Shown one piece after another: positions 1 to 9,905 of a DNA stretch of 64,000 bases. The notes under the pieces were generated by a model. It was not told where the DNA came from, did no database searches, and saw only the letters and a program-made list of their open reading frames with translations. The translations under genes were made by a program, and so were the position numbers. Source of the stretch: Osmia lignaria lignaria (Eukaryota > Arthropoda > Insecta > Hymenoptera > Megachilidae); NCBI RefSeq assembly GCF_051020975.1, contig NW_027478169.1:10230001-10294000 (forward strand), given 5' to 3'. Positions within the stretch are counted from its first letter, which is position 1. Every line of letters begins with the position of its first letter.

Positions 1-143
1 CTCGAAATATGTCCGTCAGGCCCCTTCCCTTGAGATAAATCGGCAAGTATCTCGGAAACGAAGCGAGCTATGGCAAAATGTTAAGAGACCTTTTTTGTAG
101 AGAATTATGTTTCCTACAATTTATGTTGTATGATATTTTTTGA
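1..143 (+). repeat. Partial monomer at the left edge
   Basis: This is the 3' part of a monomer, from CTCGAAATATG to the linker. It carries the rare variant CGGCAAGTATC (41-51), which I otherwise see only at about 2607-2617, so these two monomers share recent ancestry. The array evidently continues beyond the window. Confidence 0.9.
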
Positions 144-2075
144 TCAGAAGCGTAGTTTTCGAGATATATCGAGATATTTAAAAGTTCCGAAGCCGCACCA
201 ACATAATAGAGATACAGAAACACCGTGACCCCTTTCTTTGGGTTAACTCTGCACTATTGCGAGCTGGAAATGCCACCTCCAGTTTAGCTGTGCAGAAGAA
301 GAACAACAAGAAGAAGAAACATCTCGAAATATGTCCGTCAGGACCCTTCCCTTCAGATAAATCTGCAAATATCTCGGAAACAAAGCGAGCTATTGCAAAA
401 CGTTAAGAGACCTTTTTTGTAGAGAATTAAGTTTCCTACTTTTTATGTTGTATGATATTTTTTGATCAGAAGCGTAGTTTTCGAGATATATCGAGATATT
501 TAAAAGTTCCGAAGCCGCACCAACATAATAGAGATACAGACACACCGTGGCCCCTTTCTTTGAGATAACTCTGCACTATTGCGAGCTGCAAATGCCACTT
601 CCAGCTTAGCTGTGCAGAAGAAGAACAACAAGAAGAAGAAATATCTCGAAATATGTCCGTCAGGCCCCTTCCCTTGAGATAAATATGCAAATATCTCGGA
701 AACGAAGCGAGCTATGGCAAAATGTTAAGAGACCTTTTTTGTAGAGAATTAAGTTTCCTACTTTTTATGTTCTATGATATTTTTTGATCAGATGCGTTGT
801 TCTCGAGATATATCAAGATATTTAAAAGTTCCGAAGCCGCACCAACATAATAGGGATACAGAAACACCGTGGCCCCTTTCTTTGAGATAACTCTGCACTA
901 TTGCGAGCTGCAAATGCCACTTCCAGCTTAGCTGTGCAGAAGAAGAACAACAAGAAGAAGAAATATCTCGAAATATGTCTGTCAGGCCCCTTCCCTTGAG
1001 ATATATCTGCAAATATCTCGGAAACGAAGCGAGCTATGGCAAAATGTTGAGAGACCTTTTTTGTAGAGAATTAAGTTTCCTACTTTTTATGTTCTATGAT
1101 ATTTTTTGATCGGATGCGTAGTTCTCGAGATATATCAAGATATTTAAAAGTTCCGAAGCCGCACCAACATAATAGAGATACAGAAACACCGTGGCCCCTT
1201 TCTTTGAGATAACTCTGCACTATTGCGAGCTGCAAATGCCACTTCCAGCTTAGCTGTGCAGAAGAAGAACAACAAGAAGAAGAAATATCTGGAAATATGT
1301 CCGTCAGGCCCCTTCCCTTGAGATATATCTGCAAATATCTCGGAAACGAAGCGAGCTATGGCAAACTGTTAAGAGACCTTTTTTGTAGAGAATTATGTTT
1401 CCTACAATTTATGTTCTATGATATTTTTTGATCAGAAGCGTAGTTTTCGAGATATATCGAGATATTTAAAAGTTCCGAAGCCACACCAACATAATAGAGA
1501 TACAGAAACACCGTGGCCCCTTTCTTTCAGATAACTATGCACTATTGCGAGCTGTAAATGCCACTTCCAGCTTAGCTGTGCAGAAGAAGAACAACAAGAA
1601 GAAGAAATATCTGGAAATATGTCCGTCAGGCCCCTTCCCTTGAGATATATCTGCAAATATCTCGGAAACGAAGCGAGCTATGGCAAACTGTTAAGAGACC
1701 TTTTTTGTAGAGAATTATGTTTCCTACAATTTATGTTCTATGATATTTTTTGATCAGAAGCGTAGTTTTCGAGATATATCGAGATATTTAAAAGTTCCGA
1801 AGCCACACCAACATAATAGAGATACAGAAACACCGTGGCCCCTTTCTTTGGGTTAACTCTGCACTATTGCGAGCTGGAAATGCCACTTCCAGCTTAGCTG
1901 TGCAGAAGAGGAACAACAAGAAGAAGAAATATCTCGGAATATGTCCGTCAGGCCCCTTCCCTTGAGATATATCTGCAAATATCTCGGAAACGATGCCAGC
2001 TATGGGAAAATGTTAAGAGACCTTTTTTGCAGAGAATTAAGTTTCCTACTTTTTATGTTCTATGAAATTTTTTGA

Positions 2076-5000
2076 TCAGATGCGTAGTTCTCGAGATATA
2101 TCAAGATATTTAAAAGTTAAGAAGCCGCACCAACATAATAGAGATACAGAAACACCGTGGCCCCTTTCTTTGAGATAACTCTGCACTATTGCGAGCTGCA
2201 AATGCCACTTCCAGCTTAGCTGTGCAGAAGAAGAACAACAAGAAGAAGAAATATCACGAAATATGTCCGTTAGGCCCCTTCCCTTGAGATAAATCTGCAA
2301 ATATCTCGGAAACGAAGCGAGCTATGGCAAAATGTTAAGAGACCTTTTTTGTAGCGAATTAAGTTTCCTACTTTTTATGTTCTATGATATTTTTTGATCA
2401 GATGCGTAGTTCTCGAGATATATCAAGATATTTAAAAGTTCCGAAGCCGCACCAACATAATAGAGATACAGAAACACCGTGGCCCCTTTCTTTCAGATAG
2501 CTATGCACTATTGCGAGCTGCAAATGCCACTTCCAGCTTAGCTGTGCAGAAGAAGAACAACAAGAAGAAGAAATATCTCGAAATATGTCCGTCAGGCCCC
2601 TTCCCTTGAGATAAATCGGCAAGTATCTCGGAACGAAGCGAGCTATGGCAAAATGTTAAGAGACCGTTTTTGTAGACAATTATGTTTCCTACAATTTATG
2701 TTCTATGATATTTTTTGATCAGATGCGTAGTTCTCGAGATATATCAAGATATTTAAAAGTTCCGAAGCCGCACCAACATAATAGAGATACAGAAACACCG
2801 TGGCCCCTTTCTTTGAGATATCTCTGCACTATTGCGAGCTGCAAATGCCACTTCCAGCTTAGCTGTGCAGAAGAAGAACAACAAGAAGAAGAAATATCTC
2901 GAAATATGTCCGTCAGGCCCCTTCCCTTGAGATAAATCTGCAAATATCTCGGAAACGAAGCGAGCTATGGCAAAATGTTGAGAGACCTTATGTGTAGAGA
3001 ATTAAGTTTCCTACTTTTTATGTTCTATGGTATTTTTTGATCAGATGCGTAGTTCTCGAGATATATCAAGATATTTAAAAGTTCCGAAGCCGCACCAACA
3101 TAATAGAGATACAGAAACACCGTGGCCCCTTTCTTTGAGATAACTCTGCACTAGTGCGAGCCGCAAATGCCACTTCCAGCTTAGCTGTGCAGAAGAAGAA
3201 CAACAAGAAGAAGAAATATCTCGAAATATGTCCGTCAGGCCCTTCCCTTGAGATACATCTGCAAATATCTCGGAAACGAAGCGAGCTATTGCAAAATGTT
3301 AAGAGACCTTTTTTGTAGAGAATTGAGTTTCCTACTTTTTATGTTCTATGAAATTTTTTGATCAGATGCGTAGTTCTCGAGATATATCAAGATATTTAAA
3401 AGTTAAGAAGCCGCACCAACATAATAGAGATACAGAAACACCGTGGCCCCTTTCTTTGAGATAACTCTGCACTATTGCGAGCTGCAAATGCCACTTCCAG
3501 CTTAGCTGTGCAGAAGAAGAACAACAAGAAGAAGAAATATCACGAAATATGTCCGTTAGGCCCCTTCCCTTGAGATAAATCTGCAAATATCTCGGAAACG
3601 AAGCGAGCTATGGCAAAATGTTAAGAGACCTTTTTTGTAGCGAATTAAGTTTCCTACTTTTTATGCTCTATGATATTTTTTGATCAGATGCCTAGTTCTC
3701 GAGATATATCAAGATATTTAAAAGTTCCGAAGCCGCACCAACATAATAGAGATACAGAAACACCGTGGCCCCTTTCTTTCAGATAGCTATGCACTATTGC
3801 GAGCTGCAAATGCCACTTCCAGCTTAGCTGTGCAGAAGAAGAACAACAAGAAGAAGAAATATCTCGAAATATGTCCGTCAGGCCCCTTCCCTTGAGATAA
3901 ATCTGCAAATATCTCGGAAACGAAGAGAGCTATGGCAAAATGATAAGAGACCTTTTTTGTAGAGAATTAAGTTTCCTACTTTTTATCTTCTATGATATTT
4001 TTTGATCAGATGCGTAGTTCTCGAGATATATCAAGATATTTAAAAGTTCCGAAGCCGCACCAACATAATAGAGATACAGAAACACCGTGGCCCCTTTCTT
4101 TGAGATAACTCTGCACTATTGCGAGCTGCAAATGCCACTTCCAGCTTAGCTGTGCAGAGGAAGAACAACAAGAAGAAGAAATATCTCGAAATATGTCCGT
4201 CAGGCCAGTTCCTTTGAGCTGAATCTGCAAATATCTCGGAAACGAAGCGAGCTATGGCAAAATGTTAAGAGACGTTTTTTGTAGAGAATTATGTTTCCTA
4301 CTTTTTATGTTCTATGATATTTTTTGATCAGACGCGTAGTTCTCGAGATATATCAAGATATTTAAAAGTTCCGAAGCCGCACCAACATAATAGAGATACA
4401 GAAACACCGTGGCTCCTTTCTTCGAGATAACTCTGCACTATTGCGACCTGGAAATGCCACTTCCAGTTTAGCTGTGCAGAAGAAGAACAACAAGAAGAAG
4501 AAATATCTCGAAATATGTCCGTTAGGCCCCTTCCCTTGAGATAAATCTGCAAATATCTCGGAAACCAAGCGAGCTATGGCAAAATGTTAAGAGACCTTTT
4601 TTGTAGAGAATTAAGTTTCCTACGTTTTATGTTCTATGATATTTTTTGATCAGATGCGTAGTTCTCGAGATATATCAAGATATTTAAAAGTTCCGAAGCC
4701 GCACCAACATAATAGAGATACAGAAACACCGTGGCCCCTTTCTTTGCGATAACTCTGCACTATTGCGAGCTGCAAATGCCACTTCCAGCTTAGCTGTGCA
4801 GAAGAAGAACAACAAGAAGAAGAAATATCTCGAAATATGTCCGTCAGGCCCCTTCCCTTGAGATAAATCTGCAAATATCTCGGAAACGAAGCGAGCTATG
4901 GCAAAATGTTAAGAGACGTTTTTTGTAGAGAATTATGTTTCCTACTTTTTATGTTCTATGATATTTTTTGATCAGACGCGTAGTTCTCGAGATATATCAA

Positions 5001-6581
5001 GATATTTAAAAGTTCCGAAGCCGCACCAACATAATAGAGATACAGAAACACCGTGGCTCCTTTCTTCGAGATAACTCTGCACTATTGCGACCTGGAAATG
5101 CCACTTCCAGTTTAGCTGTGCAGAAGAAGAACAACAAGAAGAAGAAATATCTCGAAATATGTCCGTTAGGCCCCTTCCCTTGAGATAAATCTGCAAATAT
5201 CTCGGAAACCAAGCGAGCTCTGGCAAAATGTTAAGAGACCTTTTTTGTAGAGAATTAAGTTTCCTACGTTTTATGTTCTATGATATTTTTTGATCAGATG
5301 CGTAGTTCTCGAGATATATCAAGATATTTAAAAGTTCCGAAGCCGCACCAACATAATAGAGATACAGAAACACCGTGGTCCCTTTCTTTGAGATAACTCT
5401 GCACTATTGCGAGCTGCAAATGCCACTTCCAGCTTAGCTGTGCAGAAGAAGAACAACAAGAAGAAGAAATATCTCGAAATATGTCCGTCAGGCCCCTTCC
5501 CTTGAGATAAATCTGCAAATATCTCGGAAACGAAGAGAGCTATGGCAAAATGATAAGAGACCTTTTTTGTAGAGAATTAAGTTTCCTACTTTTTATGTTG
5601 TATGATATTTTTTGATCAGAAGCGTAGTTTTCGAGATATATCGAGATATTTAAAAGTTCCGAAGCCGCACCAACATAATAGAGATACAGAAACACCGTGG
5701 CCCCTTTCTTTGAGATAACTCTGCACTAGTGCGAGCCGCAAATGCCACTTCCAGCTTAGCTGTGCAGAAGAAGAACAACAAGAAGAAGAAATATCTCGAA
5801 ATATGTCCGTCAGGCCCCTTCCCTTGAGATAAATCTGCAAATATCTCGGAAACGAAGCGAGCTATTGCAAAATGTTAAGAGACCTTTTTTGTAGAGAATT
5901 GAGTTTCCTACTTTTTATGTTCTATAATATTTTTTGATCAGATGCGTAGTTCTCGAGATATATCAAGATATTTAAAAGTTAAGAAGCCGCACCAACATAA
6001 TAGAGATACAGAAACACCGTGGCCCCTTTCTTTGAGATAACTCTGCACTATTGCGAGCTGCAAATGCCACTTCCAGCTTAGCTGTGCAGAAGAAGAACAA
6101 CAAGAAGAAGAAATATCACGAAATATGTCCGTTAGGCCCCTTCCCTTGAGATAAATCTGCAAATATCTCGGAAACGAAGCGAGCTATGGCAAAATGTTAA
6201 GAGACCTTTTTTGTAGCGAATTAAGTTTCCTACTTTTTATGTTCTATGATATTTTTTGATCAGATGCGTAGTTCTCGAGATATATCAAGATATTTAAAAG
6301 TTCCGAAGCCGCACCAACATAATAGAGATACAGAAACACCGTGGCCCCTTTCTTTCAGATAGCTATGCACTATTGCGAGCTGCAAATGCCACTTCCAGCT
6401 TAGCTGTGCAGAAGAAGAACAACAAGAAGAAGAAATATCTCGGAATATGTCCGTCAGGCCCCTTCCCTTGAGATAAATCTGCAAATATCTCGGAAACGAT
6501 GCCAGCTATGGGAAAATGTTAAGAGACCTTTTTTGTAGAGAATTAAGTTCCCTACTTTTTATCTTCTATGATATTTTTTGA
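2076..6581 (+). repeat. Two-monomer cassette present three times (2076, 3362, 5938)
   Basis: A pair of neighbouring monomers recurs at 2076-2718, 3362-4005 and 5938-6581. The first member has AAGTTAAGAAG and TATCACGAAATATG with GTCCGTTAGG. The second has CTTTCAGATAGCTATG. The tails between them share TAGCGAATTAAG. The copies lie 1286 and 2576 bp apart, which is four monomers less two deleted bases, and eight monomers. They are therefore duplicated segments that kept register while the monomers around them changed. Confidence 0.75.
4328..5615 (+). repeat. Tandem duplication of a two-monomer unit (644 bp)
   Basis: The monomers at 4328 and 4972 match almost completely. Both carry GGCTCCTTTCTTCGAG, GACCTGGAAATG, CCAGTTTAGC, GTCCGTTAGG, AACCAAGCGAGC and CTACGTTTTATG. 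One difference seen is GAGCTATGG against GAGCTCTGG (about 5220). The second members (4650 and 5294) differ in their 3' parts: 5294 ends with AAGAGAGC and AATGATAAG, while 4650 ends as the monomer at 4006 does. The same 4328-type monomer reappears at 10768 and 12700. Confidence 0.75.
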
Positions 6582-6684
6582 TCAGATGCGTAGTTCTCGA
6601 GATATATCAAGATATTTAAAAGTTCCGAAGCCGCACCAACATAATAGAGATACAGTAACACCGTGGCCCCTTTCTTTGAGATAA

Positions 6685-6734
6685 CTCTGCACTATTGCGA
6701 GCTGTAAATGCCACTTCCAGCTTAGCTGTGCAGA
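6685..6734. repeat. Nested dyad symmetry, potential hairpin or cruciform
   Basis: TCTGCAC (6686-6692) pairs with GTGCAGA (6728-6734) as a 7-bp inverted repeat around 35 nt. It extends to 8 bp in monomers carrying GTGCAGAG. Inside it lies the odd-centred palindrome CAGCTTAGCTG (6718-6728), and AGCTG can also pair with CAGCT. In monomers with CTGGAA instead of CTGCAA, CTGGAA and TTCCAG form a 6-bp stem with a 7-nt loop; at 1872-1894 the stem reaches 8 bp. Whether it forms in vivo is not shown. Confidence 0.6.
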
Positions 6735-6755
6735 AGAAGAACAACAAGAAGAAGA
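6732..6755 (+). repeat. 24-bp perfect mirror repeat, A/G-rich
   Basis: AGAAGAAGAA (6732-6741), a CAAC centre (6742-6745) and AAGAAGAAGA (6746-6755) read the same forwards and backwards. The stretch contains no T, and only the two centre C residues break the purine run. It begins inside the right arm of the hairpin. The element occurs once per monomer. Variants include GAGGAAG on the left (Q and B types), AGAAGAGC at the left centre (N type), AGACGAA on the right (type d) and AAGAAAAAG (trimer type m). Mirror-symmetric purine tracts can form intramolecular triplex DNA; that is family-level knowledge, not shown here. Confidence 0.7.
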
Positions 6756-6840
6756 AATATCTCGAAATATGTCCGTCAGGCCCCTTCCCTTGAGATATAT
6801 CTGCAAATATCTCGGAAACGAAGCGAGCTATGGCAAAATG

Positions 6841-6903
6841 TTAAGAGACCTTTTCTGTAGAGAATTAAGTTTTCTACTTTTTATGTTCCATGATATTTTT
6901 TGA
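6841..6903. other. AT-rich linker with T-tracts
   Basis: This 63-bp end of the monomer has only 16 G or C (25%). In the consensus it holds two runs of six T about 50 bp apart (ACCTTTTTTGTAG and GATATTTTTTGATC). Two linked variants recur: AAGTTTCCTACTTTTTATG and ATGTTTCCTACAATTTATG. The BclI site TGATCA spans the monomer junction in most copies. All 1-bp deletions that distinguish N-type monomers (AAGTTGCTAC) fall here. Confidence 0.7.
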
Positions 6904-9361
6904 TCAGATGCGTAGTTCTCGAGATACATCAAGATATTTAAAAGTTCTGAAGCTGCACCAACATAATAGAGATACAGAAACACCGTGGCCCCTTTCTTTG
7001 AGATAACTCTGCACTAGTGCGAGCCGCAAATGCCACTTCCAGCTTAGCTGTGCAGAAGAAGAACAACAAGAAGAAGAAATATCTGGAAATATGTCCGTTA
7101 GGCCCCTTCCCTTGAGATAAATCTGCAAATATCTCGGAAACGAAGCGAGCTATGGCAAAATGTTGAGAGACCTTTTTTGTAGAGAATTAAGTTTCCTACT
7201 ATTTATGTTCTATGATATTTTTGGATCAGATGCGTAGTTCTCGAGATATATCAAGATATTTAAAAGTTCCGAAGCCGCACCAGCATAATAGACATACAGA
7301 AACACCGTGGCCCCTTTCTTTGAGATATCTCTGCACTATTGCGAGCTGCAAATGCCACTTCCAGCTTAGCTGCGCAGAAGAAGAACAACAAGAAGAAGAA
7401 ATATCTCGAAATATGTCCGTCAGGCCCCTTCCCTTGAGATAAATCTGCAAATATCTCGGAAACGAAGCGAGCTATCGCAAAATGTTAAGAGACCTTTTTT
7501 GTAGAGAATTATGTTTCCTACTTTTTATGTTCTATGATATTTTTTGATCAGACGCGTAGTTCTCGAGATATATCAAGATATTTAAAAGTTCCGAAGCCGC
7601 ACCAACATAATAGAGATAGAGAAACACCGTGGCCCCTTTCTTTGAGATAACTCTGCACTATTGCGAGCTGCAAATGCCACTTCCAGCTTAGCTGTGCAGA
7701 AGAAGAACAACAAGAAGAAGAAATATCTCGAAATATGTCCGTCAGGCCCCTTCCCTTGAGATAAATCTGCAAATATCTCGGAAACGAAGCGTGCTATGGC
7801 AAAATGTTAAGAGACCTTTTTTGTAGCGAATCAAGTTTCCTACTTTTTACGTTCTATGATATTTTTTGATCAGATGCGTAGTTCTCGAGATATATCAAGA
7901 TATTTAAAAGTTCCGAAGCCGCACCAACATAATAGAGATACAGAAACACCGTGGCCCCTTTCTTTCAGATAGCTATGCACTATTGCGAGCTGCAAATGCC
8001 ACTTCCAGCTTAGCTGTGCAGAAGAAGAACAACAAGAAGAAGAAATATCTCGAAATATGTCCGTCAGGCCCCTTCCCTTGAGATATATCTGCAAATATCT
8101 CGGAAACGAAGCGAGCTATGGCAAAATGTTAAGAGACCTTTTCTGTAGAGAATTAAGTTTTCTACTTTTTATGTTCCATGATATTTTTTGATCAGATGCG
8201 TAGTTCTCGAGATACATCAAGATATTTAAAAGTTCTGAAGCTGCACCAACATAATAGAGATACAGAAACACCGTGGCCCCTTTCTTTGAGATAACTCTGC
8301 ACTAGTGCGAGCCGCAAATGCCACTTCCAGCTTAGCTGTGCAGAAGAAGAACAACAAGAAGAAGAAATATCTGGAAATATGTCCGTTAGGCCCCTTCCCT
8401 TGAGATAAATCTGCAAATATCTCGGAAACGAAGCGAGCTATGGCAAAATGTTGAGAGACCTTTTTTGTAGAGAATTAAGTTTCCTACTATTTATGTTCTA
8501 TGATATTTTTGGATCAGATGCGTAGTTCTCGAGATATATCAAGATATTTAAAAGTTCCGAAGCCGCACCAGCATAATAGACATACAGAAACACCGTGGCC
8601 CCTTTCTTTGAGATATCTCTGCACTATTGCGAGCTGCAAATGCCACTTCCAGCTTAGCTGCGCAGAAGAAGAACAACAAGAAGAAGAAATATCTCGAAAT
8701 ATGTCCGTCAGGCCCCTTCCCTTGAGATAAATCTGCAAATATCTCGGAAACGAAGCGAGCTATCGCAAAATGTTAAGAGACCTTTTTTGTAGAGAATTAT
8801 GTTTCCTACTTTTTATGTTCTATGATATTTTTTGATCAGACGCGTAGTTCTCGAGATATATCAAGATATTTAAAAGTTCCGAAGCCGCACCAACATAATA
8901 GAGATAGAGAAACACCGTGGCCCCTTTCTTTGAGATAACTCTGCACTATTGCGAGCTGCAAATGCCACTTCCAGCTTAGCTGTGCAGAAGAAGAACAACA
9001 AGAAGAAGAAATATCTCGAAATATGTCCGTCAGGCCCCTTCCCTTGAGATAAATCTGCAAATATCTCGGAAACGAAGCGTGCTATGGCAAAATGTTAAGA
9101 GACCTTTTTTGTAGCGAATCAAGTTTCCTACTTTTTACGTTCTATGATATTTTTTGATCAGATGCGTAGTTCTCGAGATATATCAAGATATTTAAAAGTT
9201 CCGAAGCCGCACCAACATAATAGAGATACAGAAACACCGTGGCCCCTTTCTTTCAGATAGCTATGCACTATTGCGAGCTGCAAATGCCACTTCCAGCTTA
9301 GCTGTGCAGAAGAAGAACAACAAGAAGAAGAAATATCTCGAAATATGTCCGTCAGGCCCCT

Positions 9362-9905
9362 TACCTTGAGATAAATCTGCAAATATCTCGGAAACGAAGC
9401 GAGCTATGGCAAAATGTTAAGAGACCTTTTTTGTAGAGAATTAAGGTTCCTACTTTTTATGTTCTATGATATTTTTTGATCAGATGCGTAGTTCTCGAGA
9501 TATATCAAGATATTCAAAAGTTCCGAAGCCGCACCAACATAATAGAGATACAGAAACACCGTGGCCCCTTTCTTTGAGATAACTCTGCACTATTGCGAGC
9601 TGCAAATGCCACTTCCAGCTTAGCTGTGCAGAGGAAGAACAACAAGAAGAAGAAATATCTCGAAATATGTCCGTCAGGCCAGTTCCTTTGAGCTGAATCT
9701 GCAAATATCTCGGAAACGAAGCGAGCTATGGCAAAATGTTAAGAGACGTTTTTTGTAGAGAATTATGTTTCCTACAATTTATGTTCTATGATATTTTTTG
9801 ATCAGAAGCGTAGTTCTCGAGATATATCAAGATATTTAAAAGTTCCGAAGCCGCACCAACAGAATAGAGATACAGAAACACCGTGGCCCCTTTCTTTGAG
9901 ATATC
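9362..9905 (+). repeat. Spacer monomers between the 4-mer and the 6-mer
   Basis: This stretch holds a complete Q-type monomer (9480-9801) with GATATTCAAAAG, GAGGAAGAAC and CCAGTTCCTTTGAGCTG, then the head of a monomer with the private change CAACAGAATAG (about 9858). Nothing but satellite sequence is present. Confidence 0.8.

Larger units (their letters stand above)
144..6714 (+). repeat. Heterogeneous monomer block without a single HOR
   Basis: About 20 monomers of several types follow in no fixed order. Marker changes include GGGTTAAC in the monomers at 144 and 1754, TTTCAGATA at 1432, 2398, 3684 and 6260, AAGTTAAGAAG at 2076, 3362 and 5938, and CCAGTTCCTTTGAGCTG at 4006. Two 1-bp deletions occur here: one A lost at about 2632 and one C lost at about 3240. 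The types present are reused in the organised blocks further right, so this may be a less homogenised margin or an older layer. Confidence 0.85.
6598..6814. repeat. Recurring decamer AAATATCTCG in both orientations
   Basis: AAATATCTCG occurs at 6755-6764 and again at 6805-6814 in direct orientation. Near the start of the monomer CGAGATATAT (6598-6607) and CAAGATATTT (6608-6617) are each one mismatch from its reverse complement. In monomers with the ATATCGAG head variant, CGAGATATTT is an exact reverse complement. A monomer therefore carries four copies, two in each orientation. This could be a protein-binding motif or a relic of how the unit was assembled; the sequence does not decide. Confidence 0.6.
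6661..6840 (+). repeat. Diverged internal duplication inside the monomer
   Basis: Two segments of the monomer look like ancient copies of one another. The first arm (6661-6710) runs CCGT, GGCCCC, pyrimidines, TTGAGATAA, TCTGCA, GCGAGCT, G(C/T)AAATG. The second arm (6773-6840) has the same boxes in the same order: CCGT, GGCCCC, pyrimidines, TGAGATA(A/T), TCTGCA, GCGAGCT, GCAAAATG. Over the 27 bp from GGCCCC to CTGCA the consensus arms differ at 3 positions. The second arm is about 18 bp longer, mostly because of the ATATCTCGGAAACGAA stretch. This suggests the 322-bp unit grew from a shorter ancestral repeat of about 110-160 bp. Confidence 0.75.
6582..6903 (+). repeat. Reference satellite monomer (322 bp)
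   Basis: This copy is used as the reference for the anatomy of the unit. It has 126 G or C out of 322 (39%) and 11 CpG dinucleotides, close to what its composition predicts. In order it holds a CTCGAG palindrome and two inverted AAATATCTCG-like decamers, a GCCGCACC box, the first arm of an internal duplication, a potential hairpin, an A/G-rich mirror repeat, the second arm of the duplication and an AT-rich T-tract linker. Two linked head variants exist across the array: GATGCGTAGTTCTCGAG with ATATCAAG, and GAAGCGTAGTTTTCGAG with ATATCGAG. The choice of start is arbitrary. Confidence 0.95.
6715..9361 (+). repeat. 4-mer higher-order repeat, 1288 bp, about two copies
   Basis: Sequence from about 6715 to 8072 reappears at 8003 to 9361 with a shift of 1288 bp, and I see no difference by eye. 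Private markers occur in both copies at the same offset: TTCCATGATA, GAGATACATC, TCTGAAGCTGC, TTTTTGGATCAG, CAGCATAATAGAC, GATAGAGAAAC, AAGCGTGC with TAGCGAATCAAG, and TTTTACGTTC. The match ends where the second copy has CCTTACCTTGAGATAAATC and the first CCTTCCCTTGAGATATATC. This is a recent tandem duplication of four monomers. Confidence 0.85.

Noticed and set aside
466..690. A 74-codon minus-strand frame repeated in most monomers, Ser/Cys-rich in the middle
   Set aside because: It matches the monomer in period and varies with it. Nonsense changes and frameshifts occur and are amplified. No ribosome-binding or promoter context, no known domain, and the Ser/Cys run is just the reverse strand of the GAA/CAA tract.
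6732..6757. A GAA/CAA microsatellite that expands and contracts
   Set aside because: The tract keeps the same length in essentially all monomers. Variation is by substitution (for example GAACAAG at about 63399), not by repeat number.
6582..6903. CENP-B box
   Set aside because: The best candidate, CTTCGTTTCCGAG on the minus strand (GGAAACGAAG), lacks the central A and the CGGG end of the known core. H and m types contain CCCG but not the required spacing to CGAA.
6841..6903. Promoter or terminator signals in the AT-rich linker
   Set aside because: T6 runs and TATGATAT look like a Pol III stop or a TATA-like box, but they recur in every monomer without any transcription unit. Transcription cannot be judged from sequence.
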